Shown: in pieces, positions 25,003 through 35,000 of the stretch | How the letters are laid out: every line of letters begins with the position of its first letter | How positions within the stretch are numbered: position 1 is the first letter of the stretch | Origin: Akkermansiaceae bacterium UBA2381 | GTDB lineage: Bacteria; Verrucomicrobiota; Verrucomicrobiia; Verrucomicrobiales; DEV007 | DNA length: 64,000 nucleotides | Reading direction: 5' to 3' | Assembly: GCA_002344215.1 (NCBI GenBank) | Contig: DDSV01000002.1 | Location: 28,253 to 92,252 of the forward strand | Made by a program: the position numbers and the translations under genes | The notes under the pieces: model-generated | Seen by the model: only the letters and a program-made list of their open reading frames with translations | What the model was told of the DNA's origin: nothing | Databases searched by the model: none

Positions 25003-25914
25003 ATGGCACGCCCCCAGTTGGAGTTTATCCCCACCGGCCCCTCTCAGGCCATGATCTTCAAAATCGACCAGGACATCTGGCCGGTTTACCACTATCACCC
25101 CGAGTATGACATTCTTCTCTCGTTGAAAGATCACGCGGGCGAGTTTCTTTCGGGTGACCACATCGGTCGGCTCGGTCGGGGCACGCTCATCATGAACGGT
25201 CCGAACATTCCTCATGCCCTTCATTCGGGCAAACCGGACGAGGCGGATCCGTCGCATCCCTCCCTCGCCGTCATCCAGTTTTCGCGGGAGTCGATCGGCG
25301 ATGATCTGCTGCGCAAACACGAGATGCAGGTGGTGCGGGAATTCCTCGACGAGGCGCGCTGGGGATTTGAATTTTTTGGCGAGACGGCCCGCCGCGCGGC
25401 CGGGTTGATCCTCGCAATGGAGTCGCAGAGTCCCTTCGAGCGTTTTCTGCAGCTCCTCCAGATCCTCAACCATTTCGCGGTTTCCGAAGAAAAGACCCCG
25501 CTTGCCAGTCCGGCCTTTTCGCCCTCGCTAAAGGCACGGGATATTTCGCGTCTTGACGAGGTTCTCGGTCACCTGAGGCGACACAAATCGGAGACGGTGA
25601 CCCTTGAGCAGGCGGCCTCCGTCGCGAGGATGAGTCCGAAGTCCTTCTGCCGATTTTTTAAGGCCAACACCGGCAAGACCCTCGTTGAGTATGTGCACGA
25701 GCTCCGCATCGGAGAGGCCTGCCGGCAACTGCTTGAGACGGATCTGCCCGTCTCGGAGGTCGCGCTCGAATGCGGTTTCAACAACCTCTCGAACTTCAAC
25801 AGGCGGTTCCGTGGGATCAAGGGGATGACTCCCCGGGAATACCGTCGGCAGAATCCGATTGATCCGGCGGAACAGGGGCGGGGACTGCCTCGATCCGTGG
25901 TGATAAGGAAGTGA
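25003..25914 (+). CDS. AraC family transcriptional regulator
   Basis: A 303-residue regulator. The open frame starts at 24853, but the family-like protein begins at ATG 25003 (MARPQLEFIPTGPSQAMIFK). The N-terminal cupin-like sensor has WPVYHYHPEYDILLSL and GDHIGRLGRGTLIMNGPNIPHAL, the pattern of sugar-responsive AraC/RhaR-type sensors. The C-terminal 100 residues hold two helix-turn-helix units: VTLEQAASVARMSPKSFCRF and VSEVALECGFNNLSNFNRRF, then the GMTPREYRR signature. Its position, divergent from the DUF1549/1553-DUF1501 operon, suggests that it controls that operon, probably in response to a sugar. The inducer is unknown. Confidence 0.92.
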   Translation: MARPQLEFIPTGPSQAMIFKIDQDIWPVYHYHPEYDILLSLKDHAGEFLSGDHIGRLGRGTLIMNGPNIPHALHSGKPDEADPSHPSLAVIQFSRESIGDDLLRKHEMQVVREFLDEARWGFEFFGETARRAAGLILAMESQSPFERFLQLLQILNHFAVSEEKTPLASPAFSPSLKARDISRLDEVLGHLRRHKSETVTLEQAASVARMSPKSFCRFFKANTGKTLVEYVHELRIGEACRQLLETDLPVSEVALECGFNNLSNFNRRFRGIKGMTPREYRRQNPIDPAEQGRGLPRSVVIRK

Positions 25915-25924
25915 TCCCCGGCGC

Positions 25925-26635
25925 TCAGGCGTTGATCCCGGCTTTTTCCAATGAGCGGATCGCTGCATCGACCCGTTCCTCGTCGAGCCCCCCGTCCACC
26001 AGCATTTCGTTGAAACGCGAAAAGTCCTTCGTGAGCACACAGACGGCATAGGCCCGCGATTCCACGCAGGGGGAGTTCAGGGCGTCGCGGAAGATCGGAT
26101 GCACGCAATCCGCGAATTGATCCAGAAGCAGGGCGGCATAGGCGTCTTTGGTTTCCCGGGGAAGATCCGGTCGCCAGTCAGCGGCGATCTGGAGAACGAG
26201 CGTGTCGTTCAAGAGATCACGAAGTCCTTCGATCTCTTCAAAATCCTCTTCCAGCAGTGCTTTCCGGATCTTCTCGAGGGTACCGTCCGGCACCTCTCTC
26301 CGGGCGGGGGCGGCCTCGAGTGGCGGCGAGCTCTCTGTCCCGATCGGACGTCGTTGCAGGATCTCCGATGGAGTAAAAACCCTTCCGCTGAGTCGTTCCT
26401 CATTCGCGACCTGGCGAAGCCAGTCGCAGCCGCAAGCCCGGAGATGCTCTTCCTCGCGGTAGGCGGTGGCCTGCTGCAAGGTGAATCCGGCCCCCGTAGA
26501 TTGGGTTCCCCACCGAACTCCCAGGGAAATCGGCGTGGCCGGGTAATCGAGATGAAGGTGCACCTCCAGGGTTTCGCCTTTCGCCAGGTCGCCCGGGAGA
26601 TGGCCGGTTCCGAGGAGGATTGAGGAGACGGGCAT
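25925..26635 (-). CDS. Hypothetical protein, conserved-looking
   Basis: A 236-residue soluble protein without signal peptide or membrane segment. The frame is open up to 26842, but the upstream part overlaps the promoter region and start of the sulfatase; the compact start MPVSSILLGTGHLPGDLAKG at 26635 is more likely. The first 100 residues look beta-rich (LEVHLHLDYPATPISLGVRW); the second half is helical and acidic (LEKIRKALLEEDFEEIEGLR, RDALNSPCVESRAYAVCVLT), suggesting a HEAT-like fold. No family is recognised. It converges on the AraC gene with a 10-base gap, so the two 3' ends almost meet. Confidence 0.65.
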   Translation of the reverse strand: MPVSSILLGTGHLPGDLAKGETLEVHLHLDYPATPISLGVRWGTQSTGAGFTLQQATAYREEEHLRACGCDWLRQVANEERLSGRVFTPSEILQRRPIGTESSPPLEAAPARREVPDGTLEKIRKALLEEDFEEIEGLRDLLNDTLVLQIAADWRPDLPRETKDAYAALLLDQFADCVHPIFRDALNSPCVESRAYAVCVLTKDFSRFNEMLVDGGLDEERVDAAIRSLEKAGINA

Positions 26636-26740
26636 GGTTCTTGATGGTTGCCCAAATCTGGGTCGCGATCTCCGGAAAATCAATCCCATCGTCCGCTTCG
26701 CGTGATAGCAAGGGGAAGGAAAAATCGCTAGGGTGAGTCC

Positions 26741-28162
26741 ATGAAGCTTCTCGCGCTTTTCAGTGGAATTCTTTTTCTCTCGCACGGCGGCCTCGCAGCT
26801 GACCGCCGCCCCAATCTCGTTTTCATCCTTACGGACAATCACGGAGCCTGGACACTCGGTTGTTACGGTAATCCTGACATACGCACTCCAAATCTCGACC
26901 GAATGGCGGAGGAGGGGATGTTGTTCAATCGCGCCCTCAGCAGCAATCCGGTTTGCTCCCCCACGCGTGCGACCTTTCTAACCGGTCTGATTCCCTCACA
27001 GCACGGGGTTCATTCCTTCCTCGATCCGAAATACATGGTTGGCCCCGAAGCCTATTATACTCTTGAAGAGTTCGAGACCCTTCCGGAGATTCTGCACTCT
27101 GAGGGATACACCTGCGGTCTTGTCGGCAAATGGCATCTTGGAGCCAACCTGACGCCGCAGGATGGTTTTTCCACCTGGGTCACAATGGAGCGTGGAAGCA
27201 CGAGGGATTTTTATTCCGATCCCATTATTGAAAACGGAGAGATCAAACCTACCCCGAAGTACATGACCGATCTCTGGACGGAGCGTGGAAAGCAGTTTAT
27301 TGACGAGCAGAAGAACTCCGAAAAGCCGTTTTTTCTCTACCTTGCCTACAATGGTCCCTATTGCCTGAGCCCCCTCCTGCTCGAGCCGGCAAAGAACAGG
27401 CATGCAAGCTACTACTCGGACAAATATCTCCCCTCCTTTCCCCGGGACACGATGCATCCGTGGCAACATGCCAACAAAGACTATCATAACAGGGATGTCA
27501 GCATCCGTCGTGTAGCGGCCGAGATTAGCGCGGTGGACGACGGTGTCGGGGAGATTCTTAAGGCGGTCAGGGACGCGGGTCTTGAGGAGGATACGCTTGT
27601 TGTTTTCGCCGCCGATCAGGGCTGGATGGGTGGCCAGAACGGCTTCTTCGGGATGGGTGATCATACCAGGCCCGTCGCAGCCCATGATCTCATGATGCAG
27701 ATTCCTTTTATCGTGCGGCAGCCGGGAACGGTCGTGCCCGGCAAGAGTGAGCTGATGATTTCCAACTACGATTTTCTTCCGAGTGTGCTCGATCACCTGG
27801 GGCTCGGCCGCCGAATTCCGAAGGGACATAAACTTCCCGGCCGGAGCTTCGCCCCCGTTTTAAAGGGAGAGGCCATCGAATGGACGAATGAGATGATCTA
27901 CGAAATGGAGGGTTGTCGCTCCTATCGAAATGACGACTGGAAGATTGTAATCCGGAAATTTCCGGACGGTCCTTCCGAGCTGTACGATATGAAGAGAGAT
28001 CCCCACGAACGGTTTAACCTCTTTGGCCAGGCTGAGCAGGTGGAGATTCAGGCGAGGATGCTGCAAACGCTTGAGACAAAATTCAACACCCTCGCCGATC
28101 CTGAATACGATCTTTGGAAGGGCGGCCGGTCCAAATGCAAACGCCACGTGTCGGCCGAGTGA
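26741..28162 (+). CDS. Sulfatase (FGly type), first copy
   Basis: A 473-residue exported arylsulfatase-family enzyme (signal peptide MKLLALFSGILFLSHGGLAA). It hydrolyses sulfate esters, most likely on polysaccharides, in the periplasm. The catalytic motif C-x-P-x-R is present as Cys72-SPTR-ATFLTG; this Cys must be oxidised to formylglycine by a maturation enzyme not found in the window. Metal ligands appear in the first strand (NLVFILTDNHG) and in VVFAADQGWMGGQNGFFGMGDH; GKWHLG is the usual Lys/His segment. An AGGGTGAG lies a few bases before the ATG, a fair ribosome site. The specific substrate (S1 subfamily) cannot be told from sequence alone. Confidence 0.93.
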   Translation: MKLLALFSGILFLSHGGLAADRRPNLVFILTDNHGAWTLGCYGNPDIRTPNLDRMAEEGMLFNRALSSNPVCSPTRATFLTGLIPSQHGVHSFLDPKYMVGPEAYYTLEEFETLPEILHSEGYTCGLVGKWHLGANLTPQDGFSTWVTMERGSTRDFYSDPIIENGEIKPTPKYMTDLWTERGKQFIDEQKNSEKPFFLYLAYNGPYCLSPLLLEPAKNRHASYYSDKYLPSFPRDTMHPWQHANKDYHNRDVSIRRVAAEISAVDDGVGEILKAVRDAGLEEDTLVVFAADQGWMGGQNGFFGMGDHTRPVAAHDLMMQIPFIVRQPGTVVPGKSELMISNYDFLPSVLDHLGLGRRIPKGHKLPGRSFAPVLKGEAIEWTNEMIYEMEGCRSYRNDDWKIVIRKFPDGPSELYDMKRDPHERFNLFGQAEQVEIQARMLQTLETKFNTLADPEYDLWKGGRSKCKRHVSAE

Positions 28163-28234
28163 TGGCTGGCTGGTCTCCCCTGCGGCCTGCCCCCCTCTAA
28201 TCTCACGAAAGTCCCTGTACCGCCACTGACGTCC

Positions 28235-28513
28235 TCACAGCTGCTTCCAATCCGCCTCCGGAACCCGGACGGGTTTACCGCAATCGGTGAAGGGGCAGGG
28301 CATGTCCGTTCCGAACTGTTCCGGCGTGGCGGACAGCTTGCGGCGACAATGCGGGCAGACAAACTTGATCGTGTGGGTGGGCAGCTTAATGTCCTGCGGC
28401 GCAGGCACCATAAACTCCTGTCCGCAGTCGGGACAGTCCATGACACAGTGAAATAGTTCCTTACCTGCCGAAAGACGGGAGGAACAATGAGGGCATTCGA
28501 ATCTTAAAGGCAT
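28235..28513 (-). CDS. Small protein with two zinc ribbons
   Basis: 92 residues with four Cys pairs: CPHCSSRLSAGKELFHCVMD then CPDC in the first half, and CPHCRRKLSATPEQFGTDMP then CPFTDC in the second. Two tandem zinc ribbons are therefore likely. Between them lies VPAPQDIKLPTHTIKF. The pattern resembles internal zinc-ribbon modules of Verrucomicrobia membrane proteins, but here there is no membrane segment. Function unknown; nucleic-acid or protein binding is possible. It sits alone on the minus strand between the sulfatase and the metallo-hydrolase genes. Confidence 0.75.
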   Translation of the reverse strand: MPLRFECPHCSSRLSAGKELFHCVMDCPDCGQEFMVPAPQDIKLPTHTIKFVCPHCRRKLSATPEQFGTDMPCPFTDCGKPVRVPEADWKQL

Positions 28514-28575
28514 GACCGTTAATCCGTTGGTTCAGCATCTTTCATACCTCCCGATCTCATTACCTCAAAGCGGAA

Positions 28576-29244
28576 ATGTTGAAACTCACCGGATTTGGCA
28601 CTATGGGACGGGACATTTTCATGGCGGATTTCGAGATCGATCACTATTGCGGGGGAATTTTTCAGACGAATGGCTATCTCGTCAGGCATGAGGGAAAGTC
28701 GTGGATCTTCGATGCTCCTGAGGGCATCGCCGATTGGCTTGAGGAAAGCGGGGTGCGTCCCGATGGACTGGTGTTGACTCACCAGCATCACGATCACGTT
28801 CTCGATGCGGGAAAGATTCAGGAGCGTTTTGGCTGCCCCCTCTATGCCTTTGCGGAGCCTTCAGAGGAACTCACCCTTTCAAAGCGGCTGGAACTGATGA
28901 TGGGCATGCCCTGCCCCATCGATCCTTACACCATTGATCACCTCTTTGCCGGGCAGTCGGAGTTGGAGCTGGGAGGGCTCCATCTTGATCTCTATCACAT
29001 TCCGGGACACTCGCCGGACAGCGTTTGCTTTCGCCTCCACGGGGAGCCGGTTGTCATCGGAGGGGATGTCCTTTTCAGCGGCAGCATCGGGAGGACGGAT
29101 TTTCCGAACGGCAATCACGGGCAATTGATCTCGGGGATCAAGGAAAAGCTCTGGCCTCTCCCCGACGAGACCTATGTCCTGCCCGGGCACGGACCCGCAA
29201 CGACGATAGGGGCGGAGAAGGCGAACAATCCTTTTCTGCGCTAG
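28576..29244 (+). CDS. MBL-fold metallo-hydrolase, glyoxalase II-like
   Basis: A 222-residue cytoplasmic metallo-beta-lactamase-fold protein. Seen: LTHQHHDHVLDAG, the H-x-H-x-D-H metal site; the downstream His in LYHIPGHSPDSVCF; the Asp in IGGDVLFSGSIGRTDFPNG; and a C-terminal YVLPGHGPATTIGAEKANNP. This set is shared by glyoxalase II and persulfide dioxygenase-like thioester hydrolases; the substrate cannot be fixed here. The frame opens at ATG 28576, but the family usually begins close to MADFEIDHYCGGIFQTNGYL, so ATG 28621 is an equally good or better start. Confidence 0.9.
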   Translation: MLKLTGFGTMGRDIFMADFEIDHYCGGIFQTNGYLVRHEGKSWIFDAPEGIADWLEESGVRPDGLVLTHQHHDHVLDAGKIQERFGCPLYAFAEPSEELTLSKRLELMMGMPCPIDPYTIDHLFAGQSELELGGLHLDLYHIPGHSPDSVCFRLHGEPVVIGGDVLFSGSIGRTDFPNGNHGQLISGIKEKLWPLPDETYVLPGHGPATTIGAEKANNPFLR

Positions 29245-29316
29245 CGGAGGGGGCCCGGATCGAAGATTCGCAAGATTCGCACAGCTTTTTTGGCGAAGAT
29301 CGATCATATTTGGCGC

Positions 29317-29568
29317 ATGAATCCACAAATGTGCCGCGTCCTTAGCGCAATTTTCTTCCAGGCAGGGATCTTCTCCATTCTTCTCTCGATCTTCATCTGG
29401 TGGTATCTCGGCAGCGAGAACGCGGAGGAACAGGCCCATGCCGAGCGCTTCGGAATTTTTGTCGGTCTCTGGGCTCCGACCTTGTTGATCCTTTCGAACC
29501 GCTTCGATCGCTTTGCCGACAAGGCCACGGTGGTTCCCGCCCTGAAGCCCGAGCATCAGGAGGAGTGA
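29317..29568 (+). CDS. Small membrane protein
   Basis: 83 residues from ATG 29317 (an in-frame TTG at 29290 is possible). Two hydrophobic segments are seen: VLSAIFFQAGIFSILLSIFI with WWYL, and FGIFVGLWAPTLLILSNRF, joined by a short acidic loop, with a charged C-terminal tail (KPEHQEE). No known family. It lies 72 bases after the metallo-hydrolase gene on the same strand and might be co-transcribed with it. Verrucomicrobial genomes commonly carry such two-helix proteins of unknown role. Confidence 0.7.
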   Translation: MNPQMCRVLSAIFFQAGIFSILLSIFIWWYLGSENAEEQAHAERFGIFVGLWAPTLLILSNRFDRFADKATVVPALKPEHQEE

Positions 29569-29723
29569 GGATAGGGGTGACCGGTTTTTTCCGGGGAGCT
29601 TCATGCTGGTGCTGGAATCCGGGCGATTCGATCCTATCCGCTTCGTCACCGTCTTCAGGGGTGACGTAAAACGCCAAAAAGGACTTCCGCGATTCGGGGG
29701 AATCATTCACAATCCCTGTCCTG

Positions 29724-31184
29724 ATGAATGCGCGTCTCTTTGTTCTGATTTTAACCGCATGGCTCCCGGGCTTTCTATCCGCCGCCCCGCTGAATGTCGT
29801 TCTTTTCACCGCCGACGATCTAAGGCCCGAACTCGGCTGCTATGGATCGCCTGCGATCACCCCTAACCTCGATGCTCTAGCGGCCCGGGGCACGACCTTC
29901 ACGCGAGCCTATTGTCAGCAGGCGGTCTGCAATCCCTCGCGCTCAAGCATGCTCACCGGTCTCCGCCCCGGAACCCTCGGGCTTTACGTCAACGGCACCC
30001 ACTTCCGCGAACTCAAGCCGGACGTGATGACCCTGCCGCTCTGGTTCAAGGAGCACGGCTATACGACGCGGTGCAGCGGCAAACTCTTCCATAACTGGCA
30101 CACAAACGAGAAGGGCGATCCGCGGTCCTGGTCGGCGCCGGAATTTCTTCACTACGCCAACCATGGCGACGACACCCCGCAGGTCGTCGGGCCGCTCCCG
30201 GAGAATCATGCCAGACACAGTGAGGGGCTGCGGAAGTATGGATCGGTTGGAATGTGCGAATGTTATGACGTGCCGGACGAGGCATACTACGACGGGCGCG
30301 TCGCGGCCGAGGCGGTGCGACTTCTTCCTGAACTGAAGGAGGACGGCCCCTTCTTTCTCGCTGTCGGATTCTGGAAACCGCACGCTCCTTTCAATGTGCC
30401 GAAAAAATACTGGGACCTCTATGACCGCGCCTCCCTTCCGCCTTTGAACCCCGATCGGCCCATTGATGCTCCTGAGATTGCCTTTCATCAAAGCACCGAA
30501 ATCCTCGGCCCTCCGGACAAACAGACCCCTCCCACCCCCGAACAGGTCGCGGAAATGCGGCACGGCTACTTTGCCGCAGTCAGCTACATGGACGCCCAGA
30601 TCGGGAAGGTGATGGCGGCTCTCAAGGAACAGGGCATGCTCGAGAACACCGTCATCCTCTTCTGGGGCGACCATGGATATCACCTCGGTGAACACGGACT
30701 CTGGGCGAAGACGAGCAACTTCGAACTCGATGCGCGCGTACCCCTCATCATTGCGCCGCCCTCGGCAAAACATCCGGGGGCGAAAACCGCATCCCTCGTT
30801 GAGATGATAGATATTTTCCCCACCCTCGTCGATCTCGCCGGTCTGCCTGCCACACCGGGACTGGATGGAGTCAGCCTCGTCCCTCTCCTGAATGATCCGA
30901 TAGCGTCCGTGAAGCCGGCCGCCTTCACCCAGCATCCGCGCCCTACCTATCCTGACAGAACGCCTAAAGGCCAGCCTGAAGTGATGGGCTACAGCGTCCG
31001 CACCGCGAACTGGCGCTATACCGAGTGGCGGAACTGGGACTCCGGATCGGTCGAGGCAAGCGAACTCTACGATCATCGCGGGGATAAACCTGAGCTAAGC
31101 AACGTGGCCGCCACGCCACCTGACCAGGCCGCCTTCGAGGAAGCAAGGAAGCTGCTGCACGGGCAGTTTCCTCTCATCCACTGA
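29724..31184 (+). CDS. Sulfatase (FGly type), iduronate-2-sulfatase-like
   Basis: A 486-residue exported sulfatase (signal peptide MNARLFVLILTAWLPGFLSA). The catalytic motif is Cys69-NPSR-SSMLTG. Overall the sequence resembles iduronate-2-sulfatase-type enzymes common in the PVC group: NVVLFTADDLRPELGCYGSP, YTTRCSGKLFHNWH, PFFLAVGFWKPHAPFNVPKK, ILFWGDHGYHLGEHGLWAK and the C-terminal SVRTANWRYTEWRNWDSG. It probably removes sulfate from a polysaccharide in the periplasm; like the sulfatase at 26.7 kb it needs a formylglycine-generating enzyme encoded elsewhere. No Shine-Dalgarno is visible. Confidence 0.94.
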   Translation: MNARLFVLILTAWLPGFLSAAPLNVVLFTADDLRPELGCYGSPAITPNLDALAARGTTFTRAYCQQAVCNPSRSSMLTGLRPGTLGLYVNGTHFRELKPDVMTLPLWFKEHGYTTRCSGKLFHNWHTNEKGDPRSWSAPEFLHYANHGDDTPQVVGPLPENHARHSEGLRKYGSVGMCECYDVPDEAYYDGRVAAEAVRLLPELKEDGPFFLAVGFWKPHAPFNVPKKYWDLYDRASLPPLNPDRPIDAPEIAFHQSTEILGPPDKQTPPTPEQVAEMRHGYFAAVSYMDAQIGKVMAALKEQGMLENTVILFWGDHGYHLGEHGLWAKTSNFELDARVPLIIAPPSAKHPGAKTASLVEMIDIFPTLVDLAGLPATPGLDGVSLVPLLNDPIASVKPAAFTQHPRPTYPDRTPKGQPEVMGYSVRTANWRYTEWRNWDSGSVEASELYDHRGDKPELSNVAATPPDQAAFEEARKLLHGQFPLIH

Positions 31185-31383
31185 CAAACTGGTATCGGGA
31201 GGGGCGGGAAGAAGAGGGTTGTATTAGTTGGCTCGGGAGAGCAGGAATGATGCGACAGCTGGCCCGGATTTCGGTGGCCGTTTTTGTTGCGGCTAGGCGT
31301 CTCGAAGGTGTCCAGGCAATTCCGGTTGCGCCGCGTCAGGGCCTATGGAAAAGAAATACCAGGTCAACCGGTCTCGAACTTAT

Positions 31384-31944
31384 ATGCGAACTATCACAAG
31401 TATCTGGGTCGCCGCATTCCTCCTCGCGCAAGAATCTCAGGCGGATGGGTGGAAAAACTACACCTGTCAACCGGTCGAAAAATCGTATGGAGACGGGGAC
31501 TCGTTCCGTGGCAAAGCCGATACAGGATATACCTACATATGGAGGCTTTACGGGGCGGATTGTCCCGAAACGGACATGACCTTTCCCACCCGGGTGAAGG
31601 AGCAGGCAAAATATTTTCGCGTCGATGAATCTACCGTGCTCCGCTTTGGGAAGGAAGCCTCCAATTTCACCGGGAAATTCCTCGCAAATGAGTTTCTGGT
31701 CTACACAAGGAAGCAAGATGCTGGCGGACAGAGCGAGAAGAATCGATATTTTGCCCATGTTACTGCCAACGGGGAAAGCCTGGCTGCCGCACTCGTTGAA
31801 AGAGGCCTGGCTCGCGCATATGGCCAATTCGAATCCTTTGTTGAGAATGGGCAACGCGACGAAAAGAGCCTAAAGCGCCACTTGGAAAATCTGGAAGTAA
31901 AGGCCCGTCGCGCGAAAGTCGGGATATGGGCTGAATCCCGTTAG
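31384..31944 (+). CDS. Secreted thermonuclease family protein (SNase fold)
   Basis: A 186-residue protein with a probable signal peptide (MRTITSIWVAAFLLAQESQA). The OB-fold staphylococcal-nuclease pattern is visible: YGDGDSFRGK, IWRLYGADCPE with the catalytic-type Arg, a Glu-bearing helix region KEASNFTGKFLANEF, and ALVERGLARAYG followed by ARRAKVGIWAE. Such proteins cleave DNA or RNA with calcium outside the cytoplasm. The frame is open back to 31345, which would put 13 extra residues before the signal; I prefer 31384. Codon choice and base composition look a little less GC-rich than in the neighbours. Confidence 0.82.
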   Translation: MRTITSIWVAAFLLAQESQADGWKNYTCQPVEKSYGDGDSFRGKADTGYTYIWRLYGADCPETDMTFPTRVKEQAKYFRVDESTVLRFGKEASNFTGKFLANEFLVYTRKQDAGGQSEKNRYFAHVTANGESLAAALVERGLARAYGQFESFVENGQRDEKSLKRHLENLEVKARRAKVGIWAESR

Positions 31945-32074
31945 TAATTCGCAGCTGTGGAAGGTGCGACCAGGTCGATTCCGGCCGGCGACGGGCCTAT
32001 CGATGTTCCGATCAGTGTTAAGCTCGAACCCTTCGCCGGTGCGGCCGGACTTCAAAGGCAGATCATTAGTCACG

Positions 32075-35000
32075 TCACCGCGCCGCCCGCCGCCGCCGTA
32101 ACCCAAGGCAGAAATACCCGCCAATGACAATTCCGAGAAGACCCAGCGTTCCTGGTTCAGGAACGGCGGTGAGGGTGATGAAGTTGCCGCCGTCGGCGTA
32201 TTTGATCTGGTATTGACCTCCTCCAATGGTGTGGACGCTGTTGTCGCCGTAGCCAAGGAAGATATCGGTCCCGTTCCAGGCATTGGTGTAGGAGGCCAGG
32301 GTGAACTTCTCTGTCTGGGTGAAGGCACCGTCGGTCGCGAAGCTCAGCTGCGCGCCGGTAGCGATCGAAAGAGCACCGACGTTGATGGAGTCGGATACGG
32401 TCGAATCCGTACCCTGAACGAGGTCGATGAACCAGGTGCTGGTGGCGCCGAAAGTAACCGCCTCGGGAGCACCGTCGTTGAAGTCGAGTGTTCCCGTGAC
32501 ACCGTCTGCGGTGGTGGCTCCGACGCGAAGCGAACCGGCGATGGAGGTGGGGCCTCCGATCGTGCCGTCGCCTCCCAGAGTGGCTCCGGTGGCTACGGAG
32601 ACTGCTCCGTTGGCGCCGGATTGGTTGCCGTTGACGATGAGGGTTCCGGCCGAGACCGTGGTGGTTCCGTCGTAGGTGTTGTCCGACGTAAGGATCAGCG
32701 TATTCGCCCCGAGCTTGGTGACACCCACCGCACCGCCGCCAGTGCCCGTGCTATTCGCGATGGTGTCGGCTACGGTGAAGTTTCCGCCCGATGTATTGGT
32801 CGTATCAAATCCGACATTTGAACCGGCCTTAAGGCCGTTGTTATCCACGGCGGAGAGGTTGGCGAGGATCGTCGTCACATCCCCCGCGCTGAATTCGCCC
32901 GCTCCTCCCACGTTGAAGGCCACGGTGGCGCCGGAATTCGCGGTGATGTTCGCGGGGGTCCAGCTCGACGGTGTGTTGTTGTAGAGTGACGCCTGCGTGC
33001 CGAACTGGAGAATGCCGGCGCCGGCGGTAAAAGTCCCCCCTCCGGTGGTCGTTCCGTTCAGTAGGGCCGTTCCGGTTCCCGTCTTGGTGAGATTTCCGCT
33101 CAGGTTGAGGCTGTTGTCGACCGTGAGGCGGGTTGAAGCGGCCGTTTCGATGGTGCCACCGTCCGTCCCGATCGTCACTCCGCGGTTGGCGTCATTAAGG
33201 GTCATGTTGGCGGTCGTCCGCAGGGTAGCAGTGAGTCCGTTGAGATTGAGTTGGGCGGCATTGGGAGATCCCGGATTTCCCCCGAGATTTTCCTCTGAGG
33301 AGATCGAAAGGATCCCCGCAAGGATGTTGGTCGCCCCGGTGTAGGTATTGGTGCCGCTGAGGACCCAGGTGCCGGGATTGTCAATCTTGCTGATCCCCCC
33401 GCTGCCGGAGATTTCCCCGCTGATTGTTCCGGTGCCGCGACCGCGAAGAAAGAGGCGATGGGAGTCGAGATCAAAGGCGCCCGAGAGAGTGACGTTTTCG
33501 CCCGTGGCCGTATCACCTACCGGCGTGCCGGCGGAGAGGGTCGCGGCTCCGGTGAGGACGAAGTCGTTTGCGTGGACGGTGGTGGCTCCGCCAAAGTTGA
33601 AGGCGGAGGGAACTCCCGAAAAGCTTGAGGTCCAGGTGGTCTGGTTGCCGCCCTGGATCGAGACGGTGCCGCTGCCGAGAGCGCCGCTGGCGGTGACGGT
33701 GAGGATGTTCCAGGCTCCGTTGACTCCGCTGCCCGAGGTCCATCGGGTGCCGCCCGTGTAGTTGTTCGTGCCGTTGGTGAGGTTGAGGCCGCCGGCCCCG
33801 CCGGTGTGGTCGTAGACGAGCATGCCCGCCCCCGTGACCTGACCGCTCACGGTCGTACCGAAGGTGCTGGCGCGGAAGGTCAGGGAGGTGGCGTCGATCT
33901 GCACGGTCGAGCTGATATTTACCCCGCCCACGTAGTTGGTTTCGAAGATCGGCTGGGTGGCCCCGTCGGCGACGAAGCGCAGGGTGCCGCCGGTGAGACT
34001 GCTGTTGGTGCTGGTGCCGGTGTTATCCCAGTCGACGCGATTGAGGGTGAGGACATTTCCACTCCCGAGAGTCAGGGACGGCACGGTCGTGGCGACGGCG
34101 GCGGTGAGGTTGCGAATCGCCTCGCTGTAACCGTTCAAGTTCCACGTGCCGCCGTTGAGAAAAACGCTCCCGTTATCCGCGATCTGATCGGCGGCGGCGT
34201 TACGCAGGGTGGCCCCGGTATTAACCTGGACATCGGTCGTCCCCGCAACGCCGTCTCCGGCAATGGCATTGCCGCTCGCGGCATTCAGTTCGAGGGTGCC
34301 TCCGTTGACGGAGGTGAGTCCGGTGTGAGTATTCGCGGCGGTCAGGACGAGGTTACCGGACCCGACCTTGCGGAGGGCTCCGCTCCCGCCGATGGCGTTG
34401 GCAATCGTGAGAGTGAAGGCGGGATCGACTCCGAAGCTGCCGCCGCCGCTGCCGAGGGTGATCCCGCGAGTGGCGTCATTGATCGCAAAACTCGTCGCCG
34501 CGTTGAGCGTGGCGGTCGCGCCGTTTAAAGTAAGATGATCGGCGGTGAAAAGGGCGGGAGCGACCCCAAGTGCTGCTTCACTGTTAAGAGTAAGGGTGCC
34601 GCCGGTGATCGTCGTCCCTCCCGTGAAGCTGTTTGCCCCGCTCAGGATGAGCGTGCCGGTGCCTGAGCGGGTCAGGGTGGCGGCACCGGTGATGGCACTG
34701 GAAATCGTGACATTGCCCGACCCGTTGGCAACGAGTCCCTCAGTGAGTGTGAGTGTCTCACCGGATGCCGAAATTAGAACATAGTCTGTCCCGGTGGTGT
34801 TGCTGAAAGTGGCAATGCCCGCAGTGACATTGGATTGCAGAACGGGCGCCAGGTTCAGAGCACCGTCGGTGAAAATGACATCGTCGCCATTCTGAAAAAG
34901 ACTGTCTTTGGGATTGGTCCAGTTCGCGGTGGTACCGATGTCCCAGAATGAAGGATTGGTGCCGTCTCCGCCGACCCAGGTATTGGTGACGTAGCCGAGA

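Noticed and set aside
31247..31579. Frame starting MMRQLARISVAVFVAA, like a signal peptide
   Set aside because: After about 16 residues it is not protein-like and it overlaps the nuclease gene in another frame; perhaps an old remnant, but too weak.
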